Below, one piece after another: positions 8,760-19,422 of a stretch of 64,000 nt of DNA. Position numbers and translations under genes: made by a program. Each line of letters starts with the position of its first letter. Positions within the stretch are counted from its first letter, which is position 1. The stretch is from Bradyrhizobiaceae bacterium PARB1 (GTDB lineage Bacteria; Pseudomonadota; Alphaproteobacteria; Rhizobiales; Xanthobacteraceae). The notes beneath the pieces are model-generated. The model was given only the letters and a program-made list of their open reading frames with translations, had not been told where the DNA came from and ran no database searches. The DNA is taken from positions 186,001 to 250,000 of the forward strand of contig NKIY01000003.1 in NCBI GenBank assembly GCA_002256345.1, given 5' to 3'.

Positions 8760-9782
8760 ATGGATCAGATTACCCCTGTAACCGCACATCCCGAACTGTC
8801 CCATCCCAAACCTGGCATCGTCGGCGCCGCCGTCTATGCCAAAGGGCGCAAGGTGAAGGATCTCGACAGTATTGCCGACGCCAAGAAGTGGACGGCCAAG
8901 CCCGGTCATGTGGTGTGGATCGGCCTGTTCGAGCCGGGCGACGGTCTTATGCACGAGCTGCAACAACAATTCGATCTGCATCATCTTGCCATCGAGGACG
9001 CGCAGAAAGCCCATCAGCGCCCCAAGCTGGAACAGTACGGCAAGGCGCTGTTCGTTGTCGCCCGTACCGCGCAACTGATCGATGGGCGTATCGCCTTTGG
9101 CGAGACGCATCTATTCGTCGGGCCACGCTATGTGGTGACCGTCCGCCACGGCGCCTCCAGTTCATATCGCGCCGTTCGAGACCGCGCCGAGGCCTGCCCA
9201 ACGACGCTCGCCAATGGCGAGGACTTCATCCTGTACTCCGTGCTCGACTTCATCGTTGATGAATATGCACCGGTGCTCGACCAGATCCGGTCTGAGGTGG
9301 AGACGCTCGAAGACAGTCTGCTGAAGCGCGCATTGTCATCGCGCCAGATCGAACGGCTCTATACCTTGCGCCGCGATCTGCTGCGCCTGCGCGACGCCGC
9401 GGCGCCGCTCACCGAAGTCTGCCGTCGCATCGAACATGCCGAAGTGGTGCAGATCGATCCCGAGATGCAGCCGCTGTTTCGCGACGTCACCGACCATATC
9501 CACCGCGTCACGGAGGACATCAACAGCCTCCGCGAAGTGCTGGCTTTCGCTTTCGAGACCAGCCTGATGCTCGGCCAGGCGCAGCAAACAGACGTGACGC
9601 GCCAGCTCGCCGCCTGGGCGGCCATTCTGGCGATCCCCACTGCTCTCGCCGGCATCTACGGCATGAATTTCGAGAATATGCCGGAGTTGAAATGGCAATA
9701 TGGCTATTTCGCCGTCCTGTGCGTGATCGGCAGCATCTGTGCGGGTTTGTACTGGCGTTTCCGTCGTAATGGGTGGCTTTAG
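8760..9782 (+). CDS. corA: CorA family magnesium/divalent cation transporter
   Basis: About 340 residues. A large cytoplasmic funnel domain is followed by two C-terminal membrane helices. The first ends in the family signature GMN (YGMNFENMPEL), and the second is YFAVLCVIGSICAGLYWRF, with a short basic tail. The long helix (QIRSEVETLEDSLLKRA) fits the CorA stalk. It should form a pentameric channel for Mg2+ and possibly Co2+/Ni2+. ATG 8760 is 28 nt after the SDR gene; a GTG at 8748 is an alternative. Confidence 0.93.
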   Translation: MDQITPVTAHPELSHPKPGIVGAAVYAKGRKVKDLDSIADAKKWTAKPGHVVWIGLFEPGDGLMHELQQQFDLHHLAIEDAQKAHQRPKLEQYGKALFVVARTAQLIDGRIAFGETHLFVGPRYVVTVRHGASSSYRAVRDRAEACPTTLANGEDFILYSVLDFIVDEYAPVLDQIRSEVETLEDSLLKRALSSRQIERLYTLRRDLLRLRDAAAPLTEVCRRIEHAEVVQIDPEMQPLFRDVTDHIHRVTEDINSLREVLAFAFETSLMLGQAQQTDVTRQLAAWAAILAIPTALAGIYGMNFENMPELKWQYGYFAVLCVIGSICAGLYWRFRRNGWL

Positions 9783-9867
9783 GCGCAAATATCGGGCAGA
9801 TGCTGGCGCACCGGCGCGTACACCAACGCCGCCCGGTCCCCCCTGACAATCACCGAGCACTCCCTCG

Positions 9868-11298
9868 ATGCACAACCTTCTGATCAAGGTCGGCCTTCGT
9901 TTCGAGGATCCGCTCGATGAGCGCCGTTTCGTGCAGGGCTACGTGCTTGGCGGGCGTCACCTCACCCAGGCTGCCATGCTGCTCGGCGCCATCATTTACT
10001 GTGCCTTCAGCGTCTGGGACTGGATTCTCGATCCCGTGGCCTGGACCAGGAGCCTCGTCGTCCGCCTGTCCGTCGCCGCCCTCGTGCTGCTTCCGCTGAC
10101 AGCCGCCCTCTTCCTGCCGGCCGCACGCCGTTTCGCCGAACCGATCTATCTGATCTATTGCGTCGTGCCCGGATGCGCCCTCAGCGTCATCTATCTGATC
10201 ATCGATCGCGGCTTCGAGCATTCGACCGCGGGCATGATCATCGTCATCCTGTTCGTCTCGACGCTGCTGCCACTCCGCCTGCCATCGCTCGCATTCTTCT
10301 GCCTTTCGACCTGGGGCTTCTATATCTATTGCGAGACATACGCGACCTATCTCACCGAGGGTCTGCGGTTCGTCAACAATTTCGAGATCAGCTTCGCCTA
10401 CATTCTCTCCCTCTATGCGGTCGGCGCGCGTGAATTCCGGGCGCGGCGGCAATTTCGCACGGCCGAGGCACTACGCATCGAAAAGGAACGTTCGGAAACG
10501 TCCCTGATCGAGCTTCGCAAGACCCAGGGACAACTGGTGCAGGCCGAGAAGCTGGCCTCGCTGGGGCAGCTCGTCGCCGGCGTCGCACATGAAGTGAGCA
10601 CACCGCTCGGCCTTGCGCTCACGACGACGACAACGCTTGAAGGCGAGTTGAACCGGCTCGATGCAACCATCCAGTCCGGTCAGGTACGCCGCTCCGAGCT
10701 GACCCAGAGCATCGCGCGGCTGCGCGAAGGCATGAAGCTGCTGTTCTCCAATCACCACCGCGCCGCTGATCTGGTCCACAGCTTCAAACAGGTAGCGACA
10801 GATGAAGCCGACGAGGAGCGCCGTAGCTTCGAGATGCACGCGTGGCTCTCCGAGATCATGAGCACGCTGCAGCCGTTGCTCAGCCGGCACGGTCATCAGG
10901 TTCGCGTGCATTGCGACAGCGGGGTCATCGTCGACACCTATCCCGGCGCTCTCGCCCAGGTCATCCGCAACCTCGCGCTCAATGCCGTCACCCACGGCTA
11001 TCGGGACGGCCGCACCGGCAATATCGAGATATCAGTCTCGCGGCTCGATCACCAGCGGATGCGAATCGCGGTGAGCGACGACGGCGTTGGCATCGCCGAG
11101 AGCGATCTCGCCAAGGCGTTCGATCCCTTTTTCACCACGCGGCGCGACAAGGGCAGCACCGGACTCGGGCTGCATATCGTGTTCAATCTCGTCGTATCGA
11201 CACTGAAGGGACAGATCGATCTTGCGAGCACACCCGGTCAGGGCACGCGCGTGACACTGGATCTGCCGTTGCGCCCGGAGGCGCCGCTGCCAACCTGA
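9868..11298 (+). CDS. Membrane sensor histidine kinase
   Basis: A 476-residue kinase. About six N-terminal membrane helices (residues 35-200) are followed by a coiled coil (about 205-235), the H-box GVAHEVSTPLG with the phospho-accepting His, and an ATPase domain with N-box (LNAVTHGY), G1 (DDGVGI), F-box (FDPFFTTR) and G2 (GSTGLGLHI). No receiver domain or neighbouring response regulator is visible, so the partner is elsewhere. Layout is like MASE-type, ligand-unknown kinases. It ends convergently with the gamma-glutamyltransferase gene. Confidence 0.92.
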   Translation: MHNLLIKVGLRFEDPLDERRFVQGYVLGGRHLTQAAMLLGAIIYCAFSVWDWILDPVAWTRSLVVRLSVAALVLLPLTAALFLPAARRFAEPIYLIYCVVPGCALSVIYLIIDRGFEHSTAGMIIVILFVSTLLPLRLPSLAFFCLSTWGFYIYCETYATYLTEGLRFVNNFEISFAYILSLYAVGAREFRARRQFRTAEALRIEKERSETSLIELRKTQGQLVQAEKLASLGQLVAGVAHEVSTPLGLALTTTTTLEGELNRLDATIQSGQVRRSELTQSIARLREGMKLLFSNHHRAADLVHSFKQVATDEADEERRSFEMHAWLSEIMSTLQPLLSRHGHQVRVHCDSGVIVDTYPGALAQVIRNLALNAVTHGYRDGRTGNIEISVSRLDHQRMRIAVSDDGVGIAESDLAKAFDPFFTTRRDKGSTGLGLHIVFNLVVSTLKGQIDLASTPGQGTRVTLDLPLRPEAPLPT

Positions 11299-11328
11299 GT
11301 TGCAGCGGCATGCCACATGGCGCTCCGA

Positions 11329-12906
11329 TCAGAAGCCGAGCGCCATCCCGTCTTTACGATGGTCCGATGCGCCGAGAAGGACACCGCGCTTGTAATCGAT
11401 CTGGATCGCCTGACAGCCGCCGATGCCGGTCTCCATCATCTGCAACTTGTGGCCCCGCGCGGCGAGTTCATTGCGCACCGCTTCCGGAATGGTGTTCTCG
11501 ACCTGCAAAACGCCGTTGGTCGCAAACGAGCGCGGCAGTTCGGCGGCTTCCTGAATATCGAGGCCGAGATCCAGCACATTCGATATGAACTGCGCATGGC
11601 CGGTGGCCTGATAGTGCCCGCCCATCACGCCGAACGGCATCACCGCACGACCGTTCTGCATCAGCATGCCTGGGATGATCGTGTGCATCGGCCGCTTGCG
11701 CGGGCCGAGCGAATTCACGTGGCCCGGCTTGGCGCGGAAGCTCCAGCCGCGGTGATGCAGCAGCACACCGGACTTCTTCGCATAGATGCCGCTACCGAAC
11801 GGACCGAATAGCGAGTTGATAAGCGACACCGCATTAAGGTCGCGATCGACCACGGTGAGATAGATCGTGTCCTTGTGGATCACGGAATCCCATTCCTCTT
11901 CCGGCGACGCTTTCTTCATGTCGATCTTGGCACGGAGATCGCCGATGAACTTGTCCGACAGGAAGCGCTCGACATCGACCTTGGCGACAGCCGGATCGCA
12001 GAAATAGGCATCGCGGGTGCGATAGGCCGCCTTGGTCGCCTCGGCGAGCACGTGGATGCGGTCCGCTTGGCTCAGGCTCTTGATGTCGAAGCCCGCCAGC
12101 ATGCGCAGGATCATCAGCGCCGCCAACCCCTGCCCGTTGGGTGGGCATTCGGCAACATCATAGCCCTGATAATTGGTCGAAATCGGCGTCACATAATCCG
12201 AGCGCTGCGCGTCGAAATCGCTCGCCTCATGCGCGCCGCCGACCGCGCGGAGCGTGGTGATGATGTCGTCGGCCACCTGGCCCTGATAGAAGCCGTTGCG
12301 CCCCTCCCGCGCGACACGGCGCAGTGTGGCAGCGAGTGCCGGCTGCACGCGCTTGTCGCCAACCGCAGGCGCATGGCCGCCCGGCAGATACTGCGCCGCG
12401 CAGTCCGCATGCGTCTCCAGCTTGCGGCGCCATTTGGCCCAGTCGGCGGCCACGCGCGGAGTGATGATGAAACCGTTCTCTGCAGCATCGATCGCCGCGG
12501 CGAAAACTTCGGCCAGCGGCTTCGAGCCATGATCCTTGCTCAGCGTGCACCAGGCATCGATGGCGCCGGGCACAGTGACAGTCTCGACGCAGGTCTCCGG
12601 AATGTCGCGAGCGCCGCTATCGGCATATTTCTCGGAATCGATCTTGGCCGGGGTAAAGCCGGAGCCGTTCAGCGCGATCGGCGCTCCGCCTTTCGGGGAA
12701 TAGAGTGCAAAACAGTCTCCGCCGACGCCGGTCATCGCCGGATCGACCACGCATTGCACGGCCACCGCTGCCAGCGCCGCATCGATGGCATTACCGCCCG
12801 ACTTCAGCATCTCCACCGCAGCAAGCGTCGCCAGCGGGTGCGAGGTTGCGGCCATCCCGTGCTCGGCAACGGCAACGGAACGGGCAACGGCCATGAAGTC
12901 ACGCAT
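11329..12906 (-). CDS. Gamma-glutamyltransferase family Ntn-hydrolase
   Basis: A 525-residue member of the gamma-glutamyltransferase family. These proteins cut themselves at a Thr that becomes the nucleophile; here Thr347 in [10 protein letters not shown] aligns with that residue. Other family signatures are [11 protein letters not shown] near the start, [10 protein letters not shown], and the C-terminal glycine-rich region ([10 protein letters not shown]). No signal peptide is visible, so a cytoplasmic role is likely, unlike exported GGT. ATG 12906 has a good ribosome site (GAGGA). Substrate could be glutathione or another gamma-glutamyl or acyl amide. Confidence 0.88.
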   Translation of the reverse strand: MRDFMAVARSVAVAEHGMAATSHPLATLAAVEMLKSGGNAIDAALAAVAVQCVVDPAMTGVGGDCFALYSPKGGAPIALNGSGFTPAKIDSEKYADSGARDIPETCVETVTVPGAIDAWCTLSKDHGSKPLAEVFAAAIDAAENGFIITPRVAADWAKWRRKLETHADCAAQYLPGGHAPAVGDKRVQPALAATLRRVAREGRNGFYQGQVADDIITTLRAVGGAHEASDFDAQRSDYVTPISTNYQGYDVAECPPNGQGLAALMILRMLAGFDIKSLSQADRIHVLAEATKAAYRTRDAYFCDPAVAKVDVERFLSDKFIGDLRAKIDMKKASPEEEWDSVIHKDTIYLTVVDRDLNAVSLINSLFGPFGSGIYAKKSGVLLHHRGWSFRAKPGHVNSLGPRKRPMHTIIPGMLMQNGRAVMPFGVMGGHYQATGHAQFISNVLDLGLDIQEAAELPRSFATNGVLQVENTIPEAVRNELAARGHKLQMMETGIGGCQAIQIDYKRGVLLGASDHRKDGMALGF

Positions 12907-13085
12907 GAGGGATCCTCGGATGTTGGTATACCACAATCGTTGCCCCCCAATACATCCGCTGCGACCGTTTGTGAATGCAGGGTGACGAACAAAAACCCGA
13001 CACCGGTTGCATCGCAAAGCAGCATTCGCGCGACCGGGAAATGCGCCCGCGCTTCCTGATTCATCAAGGATGGATCGATCGGACT

Positions 13086-14078
13086 CTAGCCCAAGGGCCG
13101 TTCGAGACGACGCGACGTCGCTTCGCGTGCCGCATGGTACTGATTTCGCGTGCGCGCAACCAAGTCCTCAACCGGCTCGATCGCGTGGACACCGGATACC
13201 GAATGTCCCGCGCTCCATGTATCGCGCCAGCGCTTCACACCGGAAGTACCGTTACGCCCATAGAGAGCGTCGGCGCGCTCTTTGGTCATGTCGGTCGGAA
13301 GGTTTTTCGGATCGAGGCCGGCCGCAATAATGGAGGGAACCAGCGTATTGGTCTCGAGCCCGGTGAAGGCGCGCGACAGCAGGATGTCGTCGAGCTCGGA
13401 CGAGACCAGCATCGCCTTATAGTCCGGCTCCGCCATGCTCTCCTCGGTCGCGATGAACTTGGTGCCCATATAGCTGAGGTCGCAGCCCAGCACTTCCGCG
13501 GCAAACACCGCCTCGCCGTCCGACACACCACCGGCCAGTACGATCGGCCCATCCCAGAATGCGCGCACCGCGCGGGTGAAGGAAAACCCATTGACCCAGC
13601 CGGTCTGCCCGCCTGCGCCCGCAGTGAGCAGGATCAGCCCGTCGACGCCCGCGGCAATGGCCTTCTTCGCATGGCGGATCGAGGCGACATCGGCGAACAC
13701 CATGCAGCCAGCCTCATGCAGCGGCGATACCACCGCATCGGGCGGGCCGACGCTGGTAATCACCATCTCGCAGCCCTGCCGGATCACCGCCGCGACATCG
13801 TCCTGCAATGTCTCGCGGCGGATGATCAGGTTCGGACAGAACGGCGCATCATCCGGCCCGAGCGCATCGGCAATGCGCGTCAGCCATCCCGCGAATTCCG
13901 CGTCGCTGCGGCAATTCGCAGTGGGGAACGCGCCGATGACGCCGGCCTTGCAGGCAGCGATGACGAGATCAGGCCCCGACACGCGAAACATCGGCGCCGC
14001 AATCATCGGCACCGATAGTCGCGGACGCACCTTGTCCGCGAACCACGCCGCAGCGGTCTTGCCGGGGCGCTCCGCCAT
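13086..14078 (-). CDS. NAD(P)H-dependent flavin oxidoreductase, nitronate monooxygenase-like (copy 1)
   Basis: A 330-residue FMN TIM-barrel enzyme of the 2-nitropropane dioxygenase/nitronate monooxygenase family. Visible are the N-terminal substrate-side segment ([19 protein letters not shown]), the [15 protein letters not shown] phosphate-binding region, and [32 protein letters not shown] (split FMN-binding loop). It overlaps the upstream paralogue by one base (stop/start sharing an A), so the two are translated together. Physiological substrate is unknown; the family detoxifies nitronates or acts as a quinone or enoyl reductase. Confidence 0.88.
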   Translation of the reverse strand: MAERPGKTAAAWFADKVRPRLSVPMIAAPMFRVSGPDLVIAACKAGVIGAFPTANCRSDAEFAGWLTRIADALGPDDAPFCPNLIIRRETLQDDVAAVIRQGCEMVITSVGPPDAVVSPLHEAGCMVFADVASIRHAKKAIAAGVDGLILLTAGAGGQTGWVNGFSFTRAVRAFWDGPIVLAGGVSDGEAVFAAEVLGCDLSYMGTKFIATEESMAEPDYKAMLVSSELDDILLSRAFTGLETNTLVPSIIAAGLDPKNLPTDMTKERADALYGRNGTSGVKRWRDTWSAGHSVSGVHAIEPVEDLVARTRNQYHAAREATSRRLERPLG

Positions 14079-15085
14079 CAGGCAGCCACCGCCGGCTGCG
14101 CAATGACCTGCTTGCCGCTGAATTCAGCGATGGCGCGGTCATATTCTTCACGCAGACGCTCGACCACTGTCGCAACGGCCGGCGCATCCTTGATCAAGCC
14201 GAGCCCCTGGCCAGCGCCCCAGATGTCCTTCCAGGCCTTCGCCTTGGTGTTGCCGCCGGAGCCGAAATTCATCTTCGACTTGTCGGACACCGGCAGATTG
14301 GCGGGATCAAGCCCGGCTGAAGCCAGCGACGGTGCGAGATAGTTGCCGTGCACGCCGGTGATGAGGTTGGTGTAGACGATATCGCCCGCCGCATAATCGA
14401 TCAGCGACTGCTTGTAGCCCGGGGCCGCATTGGCTTCCTGCGTGGCGATGAAGCGCGTGCCCATATAGGCCATGTCGGCGCCCATCATCTGCGCGGCGGC
14501 AATGCCATAGCCATCGGCGATGGAGCCGGACAGCAGGATCGTGCCATCGAACCACTCGCGCACTTCACGCAGCAAAGCGAAAGGCGACAGCGTGCCGGCA
14601 TGACCGCCGGCGCCGGCGCAGACAAGAATCAGGCCATCGACGCCCATCTCGGCCGCCTTGCGCGCATGACGGATGGTGGTGACATCGTGAAACACCTTGC
14701 CACCATAGGAATGCGCGGCATCGACCACGGACTGCGGCAGCTGCAGGCTGGTAATGATCGCCGGCACCTTGTGCTTGACGCAGATCTCCATGTCCGCATG
14801 CAAGCGGTCGTTGGAGGGATGGCAAATCTGGTTCACCGCATAGGGTGCAACCGGCAGATGCGGGTGCTTGGCAGCATACTCACCGAGCTCGTTCTCGATG
14901 CGCGTCAACCACTCGCCAAGCACGGCGACCGGCCGCGCATTGAGCGCCGGGAACGAGCCGACAATGCCGGCCTTGCACTGGGCGATGACAAGTTCCGGCC
15001 CGGACACGAGAAACAGCGGCGAGCCCATCACAGGCACGGAGAGGCGATTCTGGAAGATCGAGGGCAGCGACATTGTGGTTTCCAT
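14078..15085 (-). CDS. NAD(P)H-dependent flavin oxidoreductase, nitronate monooxygenase-like (copy 2)
   Basis: A 335-residue paralogue of the next gene with the same fold (PVMGSPLFLVSGPELVIAQ, DGLILVCAGAGGHAG, GADMAYMGTRFIATQEA). It is the first gene of the pair on this strand; its stop overlaps the start of copy 1. The two have diverged clearly (different N-termini and C-terminal tails), which suggests a heteromeric enzyme or two substrates rather than a recent duplication. A LysR gene lies 225 nt upstream on the same strand across a hairpin repeat. Confidence 0.88.
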   Translation of the reverse strand: METTMSLPSIFQNRLSVPVMGSPLFLVSGPELVIAQCKAGIVGSFPALNARPVAVLGEWLTRIENELGEYAAKHPHLPVAPYAVNQICHPSNDRLHADMEICVKHKVPAIITSLQLPQSVVDAAHSYGGKVFHDVTTIRHARKAAEMGVDGLILVCAGAGGHAGTLSPFALLREVREWFDGTILLSGSIADGYGIAAAQMMGADMAYMGTRFIATQEANAAPGYKQSLIDYAAGDIVYTNLITGVHGNYLAPSLASAGLDPANLPVSDKSKMNFGSGGNTKAKAWKDIWGAGQGLGLIKDAPAVATVVERLREEYDRAIAEFSGKQVIAQPAVAA

Positions 15086-15197
15086 CCCGGATTTGAGTTG
15101 AAGGGATGATAGCGGGAAATGGCGGCGCGATGATCTCCAAATATGAGGATGTTATCATCCATTTTTGGAGAAACGCATCCCGCTCGCAAGCAGTGTC

Positions 15198-15300
15198 CCC
15201 TCTCCCGCTTGCGGGAGAGGGTCAGGGAGAGGGTGTCCCCACAAGCTCCGACGTCACATGGGGCACCTCTCTCCGGCCCTCTCCCGCAAGCGGGAGAGGG
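15198..15300. repeat. Paired-hairpin intergenic repeat (CCCTCTCCCGC family), copy 1
   Basis: Two near-identical 24-base palindromes, CCCTCTCCCGCTTGCGGGAGAGGG (the first 20 of these bases suffice to define it) at 15198-15221 and its variant with CAAG centre at 15277-15300, enclose about 55 bases. The layout is that of a REP/BIME unit. Related units occur at 22160, 26815, 51870 and 59861. Confidence 0.85.
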
Positions 15301-15310
15301 AGCGACAGCG

Positions 15311-16198
15311 TCACCCCAACAATCTCGCTTGATCCTTCTTCGCCTGTTCCGCAACAAAATCCAGCACCGCCCGGATCTGCGGCGCATCCACCAGATCGGG
15401 ATGAGACAACAACCAGATCTCGGTGGAGCTGCGCAATTTTTCGGGCAGCACGCGCACCAGCGATTTGTCGGCGTCGCCGGAAATGCACATCAACGGCGCA
15501 AAGCCGAGCCCGGCGCGCGCCGCCGCCATCAGGTCGGTATGCGACGAACACTGCAGCACGCGGCGCGAATGGCGCGAGACGCTGTCGAACCACTCCATCA
15601 GAGGCCCCTCGCCGACGAGGCCGATGGAGCTGTGGCCTTCCCATTCCTCGCGCGTTTTCGGCAAGCCGTGCGCGCGTGCATAGGTCTTCGATGCGAACGC
15701 GCCCACGCCCAGGCGTCCCACCTTGCGGCCAACCAGGTTTTCGTTACCCGGCCCATATAACCGCAAGACGATGTCGGCCTCGCGCCGCCGCACCGAGGCC
15801 GGCCAGCCATCGACGCGAATCTCCAGCAAGATGTCGGGATAGCGGCGATTGAACTCGGCAATCGCCCCCATCAGCCACGGGCCGGACAGCACCTCGGTGA
15901 TCGACAGCCTGACGGTGCCGACAGGCTTCTCGCGGATTTCGGCGATGACGGATTCGATCCGCGTCGCCTCAAGCCGCATGCTTTCGAGTTGCAGGCTCAG
16001 CCGTTCGCCGGCGGGCGTCAGCGAATAACCTTCGAGCGAACGCGCGATCAACCGGACGCCGGTGATCGCTTCAAGCTCGGCGAGCCGCCGGCTTACCGTC
16101 TGTGCGCTGACCTTGAGCAGCGCACCGGCACGCGTGAGGCTCGCCTCGCCGGCGATCACGGAAAAGGTGCGCAGCAGATCCCAGTCCAGTCCCTGCAT
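15311..16198 (-). CDS. LysR family transcriptional regulator
   Basis: A 295-residue LysR regulator. The N-terminal winged helix-turn-helix is at about residues 5-62 (TFSVIAGEASLTRAGALLKVSAQTVSRRLAELE), then a linker helix and an effector domain (about 92-290: VGTVRLSITEVLSGPWLMGAI and later). It lies upstream of the two flavin oxidoreductase genes on the same strand and just downstream of the RND permease. Regulation of the oxidoreductase pair is plausible but not shown. Confidence 0.92.
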   Translation of the reverse strand: MQGLDWDLLRTFSVIAGEASLTRAGALLKVSAQTVSRRLAELEAITGVRLIARSLEGYSLTPAGERLSLQLESMRLEATRIESVIAEIREKPVGTVRLSITEVLSGPWLMGAIAEFNRRYPDILLEIRVDGWPASVRRREADIVLRLYGPGNENLVGRKVGRLGVGAFASKTYARAHGLPKTREEWEGHSSIGLVGEGPLMEWFDSVSRHSRRVLQCSSHTDLMAAARAGLGFAPLMCISGDADKSLVRVLPEKLRSSTEIWLLSHPDLVDAPQIRAVLDFVAEQAKKDQARLLG

Positions 16199-16266
16199 GT
16201 CTCATCCCGACATAATCTGTTCGGGATGATGTACACGCAAGCGCGGCCGGGGTCACTCCAATGGCG

Positions 16267-19200
16267 TCACTCCGCCGGTGCCGCCGCCGGATGCGCGCCT
16301 TGGGCGCTCGGCGCCTTCGAACGGCCCGGAAAGATCTTGCGCACCAGCACATAGAGCACCGGCACGAAGAACACGCCGAGTACCGTGGCCGTCACCATGC
16401 CGCCGGCCACGCCGATGCCGATGGCATTCTGGCTCGCCGAGCCGGCACCGGTGGCCAGCGCCAGCGGCAGCACACCGAGCACAAAGGCCAGCGAGGTCAT
16501 CAGAATAGGGCGCAGACGCTGCCGCGCGGCATGCAATGTCGCCTCGATCAGCGACAGGCCCTTCTGCTGCTGCTCGATGGCGAATTCGACGATCAGGATC
16601 GCGTTCTTCGCCGACAGGCCGATGGTCGTGAGCAAGCCCACCTGGAAATAGACGTCGTTGTTCTGCCCGAACAAGGTCGCCGCGCCGAGTGCGCCGAGAA
16701 TGCCGATCGGCACCGATAGCATCACCGCGAACGGGATCGACCAGCTCTCATAGAGCGCCGCGAGGCTGAGGAACACGATCAGCACCGAGATCGCGTAGAG
16801 ATACAGCGTCTGGCTGCCGGTGAGCCGTTCCTGGAACGACAGCCCCGTCCATTCATGCGTATAGCCGGCGGGCAGTTTCTTCATCTGCTCGTCCACCGCC
16901 AGCATCGCGGTGCCCGAACTCGTGCCCGGCGCAGCCTGGCCCTGGATCTGCACGGCCGCGACGCCATTGTAGCGTTCGAGGCGCGGCGAGCCGTAACTCC
17001 AGCGGCTGGTGGCGAAGGCCGAGAACGGCACCATCGATCCCTGGTTGTTGCGCACATACCACTTGCCGATGTCATTGGTGTCCATGCGGAAGGCAGCGTC
17101 GCCCTGCACATAGACCTGCTTGACGCGGCCACGGTCGATGAAGTCATTGACATAGGCGCCGCCCCACGCCGCCGACAACGTGGTGTTGAGGTCGTTGAGA
17201 TTGACACCGAGCGCCGTGGCCTTGGCCTGATCGATGTCGAGATTGAATTGCGGCGTGTCGTCTTGCCCGTTCGGCCGCGCCTGTGCGACCCGCGGATCGC
17301 CGTTGAGCGCGCCGAGCAACTGGTTGCGCGTCTTCAGCAGCTCCTCATGGCCGGCATTGCCCGAGTCCTGCAGATAGAAGTCGAAGCCCGACGCATTGCC
17401 GAAGCCCGGCAGCGACGGCGGCAGCACCGCAAAGGCCATCGCATCGCGGATCTTCGAGAACGCCCCCATCGCGCGCCGCGCCACCGCCTGCGCGGATTTC
17501 TCGTGATCCTCGCGCTGCGCGAACGGCTTCAGGCTGACGAAAGCGAGGCCGACATTCTGGCCTTGCCCCGCGAAGGAGAAGCCGCGCACAGCGAACACGC
17601 CCTGCACTGCGTCCTTCTCGTTCTCCATATACTGTTTCTCGACCTGCTGGATCACGTCGAGCGTGCGTCCCGCAGTGGCGCCCACCGGCAACTGCACCAG
17701 CGTGATGATCGTGCCCTGGTCTTCATCGGGCAGGAATGACGACGGCAGCCGCACGAACAGGAACACCACGCCGACGACCACCGCGACGAAAGCCAGCAGC
17801 GCGCCGGCCGACCGCTTCACCAGTGCGCCGGTGGTCTTCTGATAGCCACCCGATGCCCGGTCGAAATTGCGATTGAACCAGCCGAAGAAGCCACGCTTCT
17901 CGTGATGGCTCTTTTCCGGCTTCTTCAAAATCGTCGCGCACAAAGCCGGCGTCAGGATCAATGCCACCAGCACCGACAGCACCATCGCCGAGACGATGGT
18001 CAGCGCGAATTGCCGGTAGATGATGCCGACGGAGCCGGAGAAGAACGCCATCGGGATGAACACCGCCGACAGCACCACGCCGATGCCCACCAGCGCGCCG
18101 GTGATCTCGTTCATCGACTTCTCGGTGGCCTCGCGTGGCGACAGGCCTTCTTCCTCCATCACGCGCTCGACGTTTTCGACCACCACGATGGCGTCGTCGA
18201 CCAGCAGGCCGATGGCCAGCACCATGGCGAACATGGTCAAGGTGTTGATCGAATATCCCGCGATGGACAGCACGCCGAACGTGCCGAGCAGCACCACCGG
18301 CACCGCGATGGTCGGGATGATGGTCGCGCGCCAGCTCTGCAGGAACAGGAACATCACGAGGAAGACGAGGATCACCGCCTCGAACAGCGTGTGCACCACC
18401 TTCTCGATGGAGAGCTTCACGAAGGGCGTGGTGTCGTAGGGATAGATCACCTTCAGCCCCGCCGGCATGTTGGCCGTGAGCTGGTTGATGCGCGCCTTCA
18501 CACCTTCCGACGTCGCCACCGCATTGGCGCCGGTGGCGAGGCTGATGCCCATGCCGGCTGCGGGCTTCGCATTGTAGCGCGCCACCGCGTCATAGGTCTT
18601 GGAGCCGAGCTCGACCCGCGCGACATCCTTGATGCGCACCGTCTGGCCCGAGGTCGAGGTGCGCAGGATGATGTCCTGGAACTGCTCGATGGTCTGCAGG
18701 CGGCTCTGCGAGGTAATGGTCGCATTGAGCTGCTGGCCGTCCACCGCCGGCAGACCGCCGAGCTGACCCGCGGTCACCTGCGTATTCTGTGCCTGGATCG
18801 CCTGCGTCACATCGCTCGGCATCAGATTGTATTTGGTCAGCTTGTCCGCATCCAGCCAGATGCGCATGGCATATTCGGCGCCGAACAGCTGCACCTGGCC
18901 GACGCCTGACACGCGGCTGATCGGCTCGTTGATGCTGCTCGCCACATAGTCGGCGATGTCGCTGGCATTCATCGAGCCGTCTTCGGAGACGAAACCGAGC
19001 ACCATCAGGAAGCTCGATGACGACTTGACGACACGGATGCCCTGCTGCTGCACCACCTGCGGCAACAGCGGCATGGCGAGCTGCAGCTTGTTCTGCACCT
19101 GCACCTGCGCGATATCGGCATTGGCCTCGTTGGTGAACGTGATCGAGATCTGCACCACGCCGGTCGAGGTCGAATAGGACGACATATATTGCAGATAGTC

Positions 19201-19416
19201 GACGCCGGTCATGTTCTGCTCGATGACCTTGGTCACCGAGTTCTCGGCCGTCGTCGCATTCGCGCCGGGATAGTTCGCGGTGATCGTGATCACCGTCGGC
19301 GCGATCTGCGGATACTGGGCGATCGGCAGCTTGAGGATCGCCAAAAGGCCGCCGAACATGATCAGGATCGCGAGGACCCAGGCGAAGATCGGCCGCTTGA
19401 TGAAGAAGTGAGACAT
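16267..19416 (-). CDS. RND multidrug efflux permease (AcrB/HAE1 family)
   Basis: A 1049-residue inner-membrane pump with twelve helices in the AcrB pattern, starting [17 protein letters not shown]. The proton-relay residues are present: the Asp pair in [16 protein letters not shown] (helix 4) and the Lys in [13 protein letters not shown] (helix 10). The family segment [23 protein letters not shown] is also intact. It starts 6 nt after the adaptor gene and is in one operon with it. No outer-membrane factor gene is adjacent, so an OprM/TolC-type channel must be encoded elsewhere. Confidence 0.95.
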   Translation of the reverse strand: MSHFFIKRPIFAWVLAILIMFGGLLAILKLPIAQYPQIAPTVITITANYPGANATTAENSVTKVIEQNMTGVDYLQYMSSYSTSTGVVQISITFTNEANADIAQVQVQNKLQLAMPLLPQVVQQQGIRVVKSSSSFLMVLGFVSEDGSMNASDIADYVASSINEPISRVSGVGQVQLFGAEYAMRIWLDADKLTKYNLMPSDVTQAIQAQNTQVTAGQLGGLPAVDGQQLNATITSQSRLQTIEQFQDIILRTSTSGQTVRIKDVARVELGSKTYDAVARYNAKPAAGMGISLATGANAVATSEGVKARINQLTANMPAGLKVIYPYDTTPFVKLSIEKVVHTLFEAVILVFLVMFLFLQSWRATIIPTIAVPVVLLGTFGVLSIAGYSINTLTMFAMVLAIGLLVDDAIVVVENVERVMEEEGLSPREATEKSMNEITGALVGIGVVLSAVFIPMAFFSGSVGIIYRQFALTIVSAMVLSVLVALILTPALCATILKKPEKSHHEKRGFFGWFNRNFDRASGGYQKTTGALVKRSAGALLAFVAVVVGVVFLFVRLPSSFLPDEDQGTIITLVQLPVGATAGRTLDVIQQVEKQYMENEKDAVQGVFAVRGFSFAGQGQNVGLAFVSLKPFAQREDHEKSAQAVARRAMGAFSKIRDAMAFAVLPPSLPGFGNASGFDFYLQDSGNAGHEELLKTRNQLLGALNGDPRVAQARPNGQDDTPQFNLDIDQAKATALGVNLNDLNTTLSAAWGGAYVNDFIDRGRVKQVYVQGDAAFRMDTNDIGKWYVRNNQGSMVPFSAFATSRWSYGSPRLERYNGVAAVQIQGQAAPGTSSGTAMLAVDEQMKKLPAGYTHEWTGLSFQERLTGSQTLYLYAISVLIVFLSLAALYESWSIPFAVMLSVPIGILGALGAATLFGQNNDVYFQVGLLTTIGLSAKNAILIVEFAIEQQQKGLSLIEATLHAARQRLRPILMTSLAFVLGVLPLALATGAGSASQNAIGIGVAGGMVTATVLGVFFVPVLYVLVRKIFPGRSKAPSAQGAHPAAAPAE

Positions 19417-19422
19417 GGCCGA

